Below are positions 9,067-17,185 of a stretch of 64,000 bases of DNA, piece after piece. Each line of letters opens with the position of its first letter. Positions within the stretch are counted from its first letter, which is position 1. The position numbers were made by a program, and so were the translations under genes. The notes beneath the pieces are model-generated. The model did not search any database. It saw only the letters and a program-made list of their open reading frames with translations, and had not been told where the DNA came from. The stretch spans positions 1 through 64,000 of the forward strand of contig JAJCYY010000015.1 in assembly GCA_029262735.1 (NCBI GenBank), written 5' to 3'. This stretch comes from Chloroflexota bacterium (GTDB taxonomy: Bacteria > Chloroflexota > Dehalococcoidia > Lucifugimonadales > Lucifugimonadaceae).

Positions 9067-10232
9067 AGATTGAAGCGCTGCAGATCGACATCGTGGATCT
9101 TGGTAGCCTTGCACCCGAATGGCGACCGCTCCGTACGATGCAGGAGTATCCAGGGTCTCACCGGGTCAAGTTCACTCACCACCCGTTTGAAGGCGAAGGC
9201 ATAAAGCTGGAGCCGCGACAGGGCTACGCGGTTGTTCTGCGGATCCAGACCGCCGATGGCATCGAAAGCCCCGGTGTCCTGGGCGTCGGCTGGGGACGCG
9301 AACAGCTTGAGTGGGATGCCCGAACTTTCAAAGTGCAATGGGAGCCGGAACTTGTAGGCACAGATGCGCTTGATCGCGAGTACATGTGGCACAAGATGTG
9401 GATGGCTCGGCGCTACTTCCACATGCCGTCCACGGCTCCAATCGCGCTGATTGACGAACTACTGTGGGACCTTGCAGGTCAGAAAGCACACCTTCCAGTC
9501 CACAAACTGCTGGGCGGTTTTCGCAACCGTGTGCCCGCCTACATGACGGAGACCGCAGTCTCCCATGACGAGGCGCTGAAAACTGCGCGAATGGCGAAAG
9601 AGCAGGGATTTCACGGCTTCAAGGACCACTCCATCCTCGGAGCGGAGGCTAACGTTGAGCTAGCTAGCGACCTGCGAAAACTTGTCGGTGATGACATGGT
9701 GCTGATGCATGATGCGGTCCAGCAGTACACGGTCGACGAAGCGATACGCGTCGGCCGCGAGCTGGAAAAGCTCGACTACCTCTGGATTGAGGAGCCGCTC
9801 CAGGAGACGGACATCAACGGACTGAAACGCCTGTCCGACGCTCTGAATCTGCATGTTCTCGCGCTCGAGTCGATCCCGGGAGCGCCGTATCTTGCGGTCC
9901 CGTACCTTACGGCGGGCGCTATCGACATTGTCAGACAGACCGGCCTGGGAATCACCGGCCAGATGAAGCTGGCCAACCTGGCTGAAATGTTCGGGATCAG
10001 CTGCCACGGCGGAAATCCTCATGTCGTGGCTGCCATCAGAAACGACGACTGGTGGGAGCACGCGGCATGGCCTCGGACTCCACCGGACCGTGCACTGCAA
10101 ACCGCTGTATCTGAGCTGATCCGTCTAACGCACCGCATCGAAGATGGATTCATGTACGTTCCGCAAACACCCGGGCTGGGTCGTGAGATCGCATGGAACG
10201 AACTAAAGGAAAGAACTGTTTTGACTGTTTAG
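9063..10232 (+). CDS. Enolase-superfamily enzyme (mandelate racemase/muconate lactonising type)
   Basis: A Mg-dependent enzyme that abstracts a proton next to a carboxylate, 389 residues. The barrel shows the three metal ligands Asp217 (MHDA), Glu243 (WIEEP) and Glu269 (ALES), a candidate base Lys187 (GFKDHS), and histidines at 315 and 320 (CHGGNPH). This resembles dehydratase or racemase subgroups acting on sugar acids or related hydroxy acids; the actual substrate is not readable. The GTG start overlaps the acylase stop (GTGA), so the two are translationally coupled and may act in one pathway, for instance deacylation followed by dehydration or racemisation (inference). A distant paralogue lies at 28842-29966. 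Confidence 0.9.
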   Translation: MKIEALQIDIVDLGSLAPEWRPLRTMQEYPGSHRVKFTHHPFEGEGIKLEPRQGYAVVLRIQTADGIESPGVLGVGWGREQLEWDARTFKVQWEPELVGTDALDREYMWHKMWMARRYFHMPSTAPIALIDELLWDLAGQKAHLPVHKLLGGFRNRVPAYMTETAVSHDEALKTARMAKEQGFHGFKDHSILGAEANVELASDLRKLVGDDMVLMHDAVQQYTVDEAIRVGRELEKLDYLWIEEPLQETDINGLKRLSDALNLHVLALESIPGAPYLAVPYLTAGAIDIVRQTGLGITGQMKLANLAEMFGISCHGGNPHVVAAIRNDDWWEHAAWPRTPPDRALQTAVSELIRLTHRIEDGFMYVPQTPGLGREIAWNELKERTVLTV

Positions 10233-10283
10233 GACGTGCGGTCCTGTTTTAGTCCTGATCACATCAAGGCAGCGAGATGATCA

Positions 10284-10366
10284 TTTGTCATCCCGACCTT
10301 CGCGGAGGGATCTTACCGTCTAACTGAAGGCTCCGAGAGATTCTGAATCAAGTTCAGAATGACAAA
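10284..10366. repeat. Palindromic extragenic element (miniature repeat-like)
   Basis: The 83-base stretch is bounded by TTTGTCA (10284-10290) and its reverse complement TGACAAA (10360-10366). Inside the right half is a perfect 7-bp hairpin, TTCTGAA/TTCAGAA, with a 5-base loop (10341-10359). The layout, a TGTCATCCC-type start and an AGTTCAGAATGACA end, is that of dispersed palindromic repeats seen between genes in many bacteria. Only one copy is evident in this window, so dispersion is inferred. It could also act as a transcription stop for the enolase gene. Confidence 0.5.
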
Positions 10367-10422
10367 ATTCGGTCGGCATCGACGCCCTTCATGCAACGTG
10401 TACTCGCCAGGGAGATTTTTCG

Positions 10423-11823
10423 ATGACCATTGACTGGAAAACCGCCGAAAGCTGGCTCATGGGCAACGCCTGGGTCGGATCGCTCGCCGGAGACCACGTG
10501 AGCATGCTGTGCGACACAATCGGCACGCGATGGGGCGGCTCCGATGGCGAGCGTCGCGCCGCCGACTACATACGCGGGCAGTTCGAGTCGTTCGGCCTCG
10601 AAGATTCTGCGATCGAAGAGTTTGACGCGAATACATGGGAGACCAGGTCTGCCTCGATAACTCTTAACGGAGAGATTCCGCGGCAACTCGACGTCCGGCC
10701 AAGCCTGTTCTGCCCACCCATAAGCATCACCGCACCGCTCGTCGACGTTGGCTTCGGCATGGCCCACGAAACGGAACCGCTAACAGCGCAACTTTCCGGC
10801 TCGATCGCTCTCATCTCAGGCTCGTACGAGCCATTTTCCCCGGCTGAGCCGCTTACCAACCGGCTGGATCGTCTGGCGTCACTGGGAGTGGCGGCGGCGA
10901 TAACTCCGTATGCTGCCGGTGGGCGGCGCACCACGCACGGATCTTCGAGTGACTGGCGAGACAACAGACCGTCGACAGTCCCGCTTCCGCTCGTTCACAC
11001 CTCCCGTGAAGATGGCGGATTGCTGAGCCGAACCGCAACCGGAAACAGCGGCAATGTGACCGTGACGATAAACGTCGATGCCTCTTACAAGACAGCGGTC
11101 TCTCGAAACACCCTGGCTGATCTGCCGGGAGAGACGTGGCCCGATGAGACCCTGCTGCTCGGCGCCCATCACGACACCACGCCTGACTCCCCGGGCGCGA
11201 ATGACAATGGCTCTGGAACCACTGTCACGCTCGAAACGGCCCGCCTGCTCGCAGGACTCAAGCGTGAGACCGGCATCGGTCCCGGGCGCGCAATCCGCTT
11301 CGCCACGTTCGGGTCCGAGGAACAGACACTCCAGGGCTCAGTTGCCTACGTGAAGCGCCACTACCTGGACGAGCAGAGCGATCCCCGACCGCGCATCATG
11401 ATCAACCTTGACGAGCTTGGCACCGGATCAATGAAGGGTGTTGCCCTCCAGTTCCCCGAACTGAGGTCTCTCGTCCAGCGCGCGCTGGATGACAGCGGTG
11501 AGGGACTGCGTTGCCACGTCATCGCACAGATGGATTCGTCGGGAGACATGTTTCCATTCGCCCGAGCCGGAATCCAATCCGCCATGCTCTGGCGCTGGCG
11601 GTTTGTCGGGCGGCATCCTGATACCGCGTTCGGCCACAGCTCATCCGACACTCCTGACAAGCTCCGTATTAGAGAACTAAAGGAGTACGCCGGTCTGCTG
11701 GCGCGCCTGTTGCTTCGCCTGTCACACGTCCCGCCATCAGACTGGCCGACCGATCAACTCGATCTGGCGGCAATCGAACGGCGAATTGAGGACGAGCGCG
11801 GCTCTGTATTCAGAACGCTGTGA
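10423..11823 (+). CDS. M28-family zinc metallopeptidase with PA-like insert
   Basis: Probable aminopeptidase or carboxypeptidase of family M28, 466 residues. Expected dinuclear zinc ligands are visible: His249 and Asp251 in GAHHDT, Asp261 in GANDNGSG, Glu299/300 in GSEEQ, and Asp330 in INLDELG, with a last His near residue 405 (AFGHSS). Residues about 120-215 look like a protease-associated insert. There is no signal peptide, so action on imported peptides in the cytoplasm is likely. The ATG at 10423 has AGGGAG upstream at good spacing. It is convergent with the aminotransferase gene, with only 16 bases between stops. Exact specificity is unknown. Confidence 0.9.
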   Translation: MTIDWKTAESWLMGNAWVGSLAGDHVSMLCDTIGTRWGGSDGERRAADYIRGQFESFGLEDSAIEEFDANTWETRSASITLNGEIPRQLDVRPSLFCPPISITAPLVDVGFGMAHETEPLTAQLSGSIALISGSYEPFSPAEPLTNRLDRLASLGVAAAITPYAAGGRRTTHGSSSDWRDNRPSTVPLPLVHTSREDGGLLSRTATGNSGNVTVTINVDASYKTAVSRNTLADLPGETWPDETLLLGAHHDTTPDSPGANDNGSGTTVTLETARLLAGLKRETGIGPGRAIRFATFGSEEQTLQGSVAYVKRHYLDEQSDPRPRIMINLDELGTGSMKGVALQFPELRSLVQRALDDSGEGLRCHVIAQMDSSGDMFPFARAGIQSAMLWRWRFVGRHPDTAFGHSSSDTPDKLRIRELKEYAGLLARLLLRLSHVPPSDWPTDQLDLAAIERRIEDERGSVFRTL

Positions 11824-11839
11824 ACACGCCCGAGAGCGG

Positions 11840-13135
11840 TCAGATCAGTCCGGCGCTCCGAACCTGCTGCAACCCGGCCTCGTAACGGCTGACCGTATCG
11901 TCGATATCGCCATCGCTGTGTGTCGCAGAGAGGATCATTGACGCCGGGTGCGTCCACAACCCCTCGTTGATGATCGCCAGTTGAAGCTGGTCCAGCACAT
12001 CGCTGGCAACCGGTCTGCCGCCCTGCTCCACTCCGTCCGGAACCGCGTACGGGTCGTTCGTGTCGACGGCAGCCCCGAGGCTGACCATCACGATCGATGA
12101 AACTCCGTATGCACCGCCCGGTATCTCCATCGAGTTCAACACGCGGTTGATGCCGTCTCGAAGACGCACAGCCTGCTTCTCAGCAGTCTCGACGATTGCC
12201 TCGCTCTCCAGGATCTTCAAAGCAGTGCTTCCGGCCGCCGCAGACAGCGGGTTGGCGTTGAACGTGCCCGGGTGCCGGATTCCGCCAGTACCGACGGTGT
12301 CCACAATATCCGCACGGCCCCCGACGCAACCTCCGGGGAGGCCTCCTGCCAGGATCTTCGCAAACGCACTCAGGTCCGGCTCGACTCCGAATCTGCCCTG
12401 GCAACCGGCTTTCGACCACCGAAAGCCGCTGACTACCTCATCGAAAATCAGCAAAGTGTCGTGCTTTTTGGTCACATCACGCAGGCCTGTAATGAACTCG
12501 GGACGGGCGATGTCATTGCCCTGGAACACGACCGCCGCTACATCGTTCCTGCTCGACAACAGCTGGTCCAGACCATCCAGGTCGTGCGGCGCAACGTTAA
12601 TCATGCTGTCGCTCGTGCCACGCGGGATTCCGTACTGACGGTCAGTTTCGGGGTCGGTCACATAAGCGGGGTCCGACCATCCGTGAAAAGCGCCCGTGAA
12701 CTTGACGATCTTTTCCTTGCCGGAGTGAACCCGCGCCATCTTGAAGGCCATCATCAGGGCCTCAGTGCCGGAACTGACGAAGCGGACCTTCTCGACGGAC
12801 GGCACGAGCCGGATCACTGCCTCGGCCCAGTCGATCTCGAAACGCGATCCCGAACTGAGATGCGATCCATTTGCCATCTGCGTCTGCACAGCATCCACAA
12901 TCGCCGGATGCGCCTGGCCAAGGATCATTGAACCGTGACCGGTCTTGAAATCTATGTACTCGTTGCCATCCACATCCCACTTACGCGGGCCGCTTCCACG
13001 CTCCATGTAGACCGGGAAAGGAGCCATCTGGCGGGAAACGTGGGTGACACCTTCCGGGAACAGACCATTGGCTTTCACGCCCAGTTCGTTCGAAGCCGGG
13101 TGCTGCTCTGCGTAACGGGTTTCAATTGCGGTCAT
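11840..13135 (-). CDS. Class III PLP aminotransferase, glutamate-1-semialdehyde aminomutase-like
   Basis: A pyridoxal-phosphate enzyme of 431 residues. It has SSGTEA (121-126) for cofactor phosphate, the HGW stacking segment at 151, Asp232 in FDEV for the pyridine nitrogen and the Schiff-base Lys260 in AFAKILAGG. It resembles HemL, but it lies at the end of a DUF1800-DUF1501-NHL operon rather than with haem genes, and its active-site surroundings are more like the HemL-like aminotransferases of secondary metabolism. It is therefore probably not the housekeeping aminomutase (inference). ATG at 13135 with GGGAG upstream. It follows the NHL gene by 57 bases on the same strand. Confidence 0.88.
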   Translation of the reverse strand: MTAIETRYAEQHPASNELGVKANGLFPEGVTHVSRQMAPFPVYMERGSGPRKWDVDGNEYIDFKTGHGSMILGQAHPAIVDAVQTQMANGSHLSSGSRFEIDWAEAVIRLVPSVEKVRFVSSGTEALMMAFKMARVHSGKEKIVKFTGAFHGWSDPAYVTDPETDRQYGIPRGTSDSMINVAPHDLDGLDQLLSSRNDVAAVVFQGNDIARPEFITGLRDVTKKHDTLLIFDEVVSGFRWSKAGCQGRFGVEPDLSAFAKILAGGLPGGCVGGRADIVDTVGTGGIRHPGTFNANPLSAAAGSTALKILESEAIVETAEKQAVRLRDGINRVLNSMEIPGGAYGVSSIVMVSLGAAVDTNDPYAVPDGVEQGGRPVASDVLDQLQLAIINEGLWTHPASMILSATHSDGDIDDTVSRYEAGLQQVRSAGLI

Positions 13136-13192
13136 GGTTTCTCCCGAGATACATTCTCGATTGCAGGGTGTATTCGACTGGCTCTTTGCGGT

Positions 13193-14317
13193 TCAGGAAA
13201 GCGTTGGGTCTACGTGCATAGTTGGCGGGTCAACCTCATCCGGGCCCAGTTCACGGCACAGCTTTCTGTATACCTGTATGCGGTACCGGCCCGAATCTAC
13301 CATGAACACAAGCCCGTCGCTGCCTATCTTCACCGAAGTCGGGTTCTTGAATAGCTTCTCCTCGTCAAGGTTGACGACGTTCTCACGCATGCGAACCATG
13401 TCGAGGTTCGTCATCAGCTTACGAATCCCACGTTCATTCAGCGTAGCTGCACCGCGGAACGACTCGATAAACATTCCTCGCGGATTGAAGAGCAGGACTC
13501 GGTGGTTGCTGCGGTCGGTCACGTAGATATCACCCTGCTGGTCGACAGCCACGCCACTCGGCCGATTCATCTCTCCGGGTCCATCGCCTGAGCGACCTAT
13601 CACTTGCAGCAGCTCACCCGCTTTTGAGAAACGCTGAATGCGGTCGTTTCGCCAGTCCGCCACGAGCAACGTCTGCGTGATCGGATCGACTGCTATTCCC
13701 CAGGGATGACTGAGCTGGCCCGGCTCGCTGCCATACTCGCCGAATCCGGTGATGTGCTCACCATCCCGAGTGAACTGCTCGACGCGGTGATTGAGAGTGC
13801 TGACAACCCAGACATTCTCGTCGGCGTCCAGGGCAATACCTGACGGAGCATTCAGTTGTCCGGGATTCTCGCCCGCAACGCCCCAGTGTCCCACAGCGTC
13901 GCCAGAGACCGAGTCGAACTTGGCGACAACATTTGCGTGCTCATCGGTCAGGTACAAGACTCCTGAACTATCGATCGTGCACATGACGGGCGACGGAAGT
14001 GTTTCCTGCCCGACCGGGTCCGGCTCGCCGGAGAACGAAGCGACGATGTCGTCTTCGTAGCCGTTGTCGTCAGCCTTGACGCGGACGAACCGGCTTCTTG
14101 CGACGTCGGAGCCGGCCTCGGTGAACCGGTTGACAACATACAGCCAGCCATCTGGACCAACTGCCAGGTCCTGCGGTCCTTTGAACCCACCGAGGGCAAG
14201 CCTTTGACCAAGTGAAATTTCGTACTTGTGCCCCACGCGAAGCAGAGATGGGTACGGCCCGACCGGGTCGAACGGGGCACCTGAGTTTTCTGTTCTGCTG
14301 GCGTCAACGGTGGTCAT
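13193..14317 (-). CDS. NHL-repeat beta-propeller protein, paralogue 1
   Basis: A 374-residue protein made mainly of NHL repeats with the usual P-x-G-I/V-A-V-D, D-x-x-N-x-R-V/I-Q-x-F pattern; about five or six blades can be followed from residue about 45 to the end (for example NAPSGIALD, SHPWGIAVD, NRPSGVAVD, NPTSVKIG). No signal peptide and no enzyme motif are visible. Such propellers usually bind a partner or ligand. It lies between the DUF1501 gene (28-base gap) and the aminotransferase gene. The last 60 residues resemble those of the NHL protein at 62577-63551, which also sits next to a DUF1501 gene. Confidence 0.88.
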   Translation of the reverse strand: MTTVDASRTENSGAPFDPVGPYPSLLRVGHKYEISLGQRLALGGFKGPQDLAVGPDGWLYVVNRFTEAGSDVARSRFVRVKADDNGYEDDIVASFSGEPDPVGQETLPSPVMCTIDSSGVLYLTDEHANVVAKFDSVSGDAVGHWGVAGENPGQLNAPSGIALDADENVWVVSTLNHRVEQFTRDGEHITGFGEYGSEPGQLSHPWGIAVDPITQTLLVADWRNDRIQRFSKAGELLQVIGRSGDGPGEMNRPSGVAVDQQGDIYVTDRSNHRVLLFNPRGMFIESFRGAATLNERGIRKLMTNLDMVRMRENVVNLDEEKLFKNPTSVKIGSDGLVFMVDSGRYRIQVYRKLCRELGPDEVDPPTMHVDPTLS

Positions 14318-14345
14318 CTGGCCCGCCTGGAGTACTCTCTCAACG

Positions 14346-15518
14346 TTACGAATGCAGCGGCTGCAGCATCCCGTCGAACTGCTCGAAATGGCCGTTCACG
14401 ATCGGATCAGGATGCAGTCCCAGCCAGTCGTCGAGCACCGTTGAGTACAGTCCCCTGAAGTCGTTGTTGTAACCCATGTCGCCACTCACCTGGTCGGCCG
14501 GTTTCAGGCTCGGGTATTCGCCATAGAGGCCACCCGTTACATTCTCGCCAATCAAGAACGCACCGCCGCCGGAACCGTGGTCCGTGCCGTTGCCATTGTC
14601 ACGCACCCGCCGCCCGAACTCAGAAAACACCATCATGACAACCTCGTCCGCAGCGTCGTGCTCCTTCAGATCGGCAAAAAAGTCCTGCACGGCTCTCGAC
14701 ACCTGGCCCCAGAGCTTTTTCTGCGTCTGCACCTGGTTGCCGTGAACGTCATATCCACCGTGCTGGGCATAGAAAATCCTTGTTCCCAGCCCGGCCAGAT
14801 GCACCTGTGCAATGCCTTTCAGGCTCTGAGCCAGCGGGTCAGAAGCGTACTCGATGCTGGAGGTGTATCCCTCTGGAGCGGACTTGAGCAGGTCAACGGC
14901 TGCCAGCGAATCGAGGCCGGTCCTACCGATGTGCTGCATCACCATCTGCGCCTCTTCAAACTCCTCTGGCACATACATGCGAGTAAATGCGTTGAGCGCG
15001 TGGCGTTGGCGAGCGCCGGATAGCGATGTCAGCAGCCCATAGCTTTCCAGTTCGGTAACTGAGATCGCCGGAGTGCCGGAAAGATACATCGCCCGCGGCA
15101 GACCCGACCCGAAACTAACCCCGGTGACGACGTTCTGTTTTTCGGGGTCAAGCTCCCGGATCACCCTGCCGAGCCAGCCTTCACTGGTGAAATCGTGAGG
15201 CTCGGCCGTGTGCCAGATGTCCATCGACCTGAAGTGAGAACGGTCGGGGTCCGGATATCCAATGCCCTGGATGATTGCAACATTCCCTGAGTCGTAGAGC
15301 GATTTGACCTCGGCCATCGCAGGGTGAAACCCGAGGCGGTCGTCAATGTGCAAAACCTCGTCTTCACCGACGCCGACCGTCTGTCGGAAGTCGTAGTAAA
15401 GCGGGTCGCTGTACGGGACGACCGTGTTCATAAAGTCGTTGCCGCCAGACAGCTGCAGCACGATAAAGATCGGCTGCTTCGTGCTCTGAGAATTGTGTCC
15501 GTTAGTTTGCGTTGTCAC
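14346..15518 (-). CDS. DUF1501 family protein, paralogue 1
   Basis: A 390-residue member of the DUF1501 family, which has a sulfatase/alkaline-phosphatase-like fold. Recognisable points are the first strand with LSGGNDFMNTVVPY near residues 23-36, the GYPDPDRSHF segment, and the late VFSEFGRRVRDN block followed by TDHGSGG, where the Asp and His are candidate metal ligands. Family members usually carry a Tat signal; here the first 15 residues are polar (TQTNGHNSQSTKQ) and no signal is seen. GTG start at 15516-15518. It sits directly after DUF1800, its usual genomic partner. The biochemical role of the family is not established. Confidence 0.9.
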   Translation of the reverse strand: MTTQTNGHNSQSTKQPIFIVLQLSGGNDFMNTVVPYSDPLYYDFRQTVGVGEDEVLHIDDRLGFHPAMAEVKSLYDSGNVAIIQGIGYPDPDRSHFRSMDIWHTAEPHDFTSEGWLGRVIRELDPEKQNVVTGVSFGSGLPRAMYLSGTPAISVTELESYGLLTSLSGARQRHALNAFTRMYVPEEFEEAQMVMQHIGRTGLDSLAAVDLLKSAPEGYTSSIEYASDPLAQSLKGIAQVHLAGLGTRIFYAQHGGYDVHGNQVQTQKKLWGQVSRAVQDFFADLKEHDAADEVVMMVFSEFGRRVRDNGNGTDHGSGGGAFLIGENVTGGLYGEYPSLKPADQVSGDMGYNNDFRGLYSTVLDDWLGLHPDPIVNGHFEQFDGMLQPLHS

Positions 15519-15571
15519 GATCCAGACCTCGACATCAAGCTAGTAGTGGTGAAACGACGCCCATTGTGTGT

Positions 15572-16930
15572 TCAGGCAAACTGGTATTCCCTTGAAGCCC
15601 CGATCAACGTCAGCACCTCCGCAACCGCATCAACGAACTCTGGCCCGCTGCAATCAAGCTCGTCCTTGACAGAAAGTTCATCCAGGATTGCTGATCGCGT
15701 TGCCTCGGCGAGGACCACGTCCCCGAGTTCTGCCGTACATGCGGCTAAAAGCTCCGTTGAGGAAGCAGTTTTCCGTGCACCGCTGATGCGATCTGCTATC
15801 TCAACGACTCCTGGCGCTGCGGTGTTCCCCAACTTCTCGGCGGCGAAATTGATGCGTTCAACCAGGAATGCGGAGTCGATCCACTCCCTGCCCATGTGCC
15901 ATCCCTCGACGGTCGGCGGGTTCAGCAACTCCTGGCCCATCATTCCCGAAAGCTTTGGCAGGCGAGCGATATTAAACTGGTACGGATCACGGTGCTCACC
16001 TGCCATCTTGACCGTGCCAACCACGAACTCGATTGGACTCTTGACACGCTTGAACCGGGAAGCCTTGAAGAAATCGGATTCAAAAACGAACCGCATGACG
16101 TCACGCAACTCGTATCCGCTCTTCACATAACAGTCCGCTATCTGCTGAACGGCCTCGTCGTCGATGTCGTCAGCGACAAATAACCGGTAGATTTCGCGAG
16201 CCACGAAGGTAGCGGTCGCGGGCTGACGGACGATGATGTCGATGATGTCGTCGCCGTTGAAATTCCCGGTCTCGCCCAGGAACGTCTTCTCACCGTCATC
16301 ATGATCTTCGGGCCGATAGACGAACTCCGCCGGCCAGTAGCCGGTCGGATAGCGCGGCGCAACCTGCGTCATCGTCCAGCCTGTGAACGCTCGAGCACAT
16401 GCGCGCACGTCATCTTCCGTGTAGTTGCCCCGCCCCATGCTGAACAGTTCGAGCAATTCACGGCCATAGTTCTCGTTCACCATGGTCGCGTGATTCGACT
16501 GCTGGTCCAGCCAGTAGAGCATGGCAGTGTCACGAGATAGCTTCTGGAGGAGCGTTCGGAAATTACCAAGACCATTGTCCCGGAGCATCTCGTACTGGCG
16601 CCGCATCATCTGGCCGTTGGTGACCTTGGCCCACCCCGTAGCGAAGACACCATGCCACATAAGCGCCATTTTCTCTTCCAGCGGGCGGCTGGAGTTGATC
16701 ATCCGGTAGGTCCATTTCAGAGCGGCCCAACGCGGAGACTCTTCATCGGAGTGCTCGGAGTGAAAACGTTCCAGCAGATCCTCTGTAGGGCGCTCGAAAC
16801 GTTCAGGGTGAAGAAGATCGTCAAGAGTGGCCGTATATCCGGCCTCAACCGCAACATCGATCTCAGATGGCGTGGCGCCAAACCCGGCTCTTCGATAAAG
16901 ATGTGCGATTAGACTGCGGTCTTCGTCCAC
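15572..16930 (-). CDS. DUF1800 family protein
   Basis: A 452-residue DUF1800 protein with the diagnostic N-terminus HLYRRAGFGATPSEID, the M-A-L-M-W-H-G-V-F segment, the ENYGRELLELFSMGRG block and a C-terminal NPPTVEGW motif. DUF1800 and DUF1501 genes are typically adjacent and probably form one system, but no activity is known to me. No signal peptide is apparent. The start is a GTG at 16928-16930. It is the first gene of a four-gene minus-strand operon (DUF1800, DUF1501, NHL, aminotransferase), with a divergent gap of 255 bases to the amidohydrolase gene. Confidence 0.92.
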   Translation of the reverse strand: MDEDRSLIAHLYRRAGFGATPSEIDVAVEAGYTATLDDLLHPERFERPTEDLLERFHSEHSDEESPRWAALKWTYRMINSSRPLEEKMALMWHGVFATGWAKVTNGQMMRRQYEMLRDNGLGNFRTLLQKLSRDTAMLYWLDQQSNHATMVNENYGRELLELFSMGRGNYTEDDVRACARAFTGWTMTQVAPRYPTGYWPAEFVYRPEDHDDGEKTFLGETGNFNGDDIIDIIVRQPATATFVAREIYRLFVADDIDDEAVQQIADCYVKSGYELRDVMRFVFESDFFKASRFKRVKSPIEFVVGTVKMAGEHRDPYQFNIARLPKLSGMMGQELLNPPTVEGWHMGREWIDSAFLVERINFAAEKLGNTAAPGVVEIADRISGARKTASSTELLAACTAELGDVVLAEATRSAILDELSVKDELDCSGPEFVDAVAEVLTLIGASREYQFA

Positions 16931-17185
16931 GAATAGAACCTACTTCACGAATTGCGCCGGTGACTCGGACAGGTGCGAAACTGAGCCAAGAATACATGGA
17001 ACTTTCTGACAGCGCACTATATCCGGAGCGTGGAAAACCACACACCGTTACCGAACGAACTGTCGCTACAATTCTCCGAAATTTCAGATGTTGCAGTCGC
17101 GCTCGTAAAAAGACACTGGGCGCACGAGCGCCTGTACAAAAGATGACTCAAGAGCTGGCTAAACATGACATGAAGGGACTCCAAC

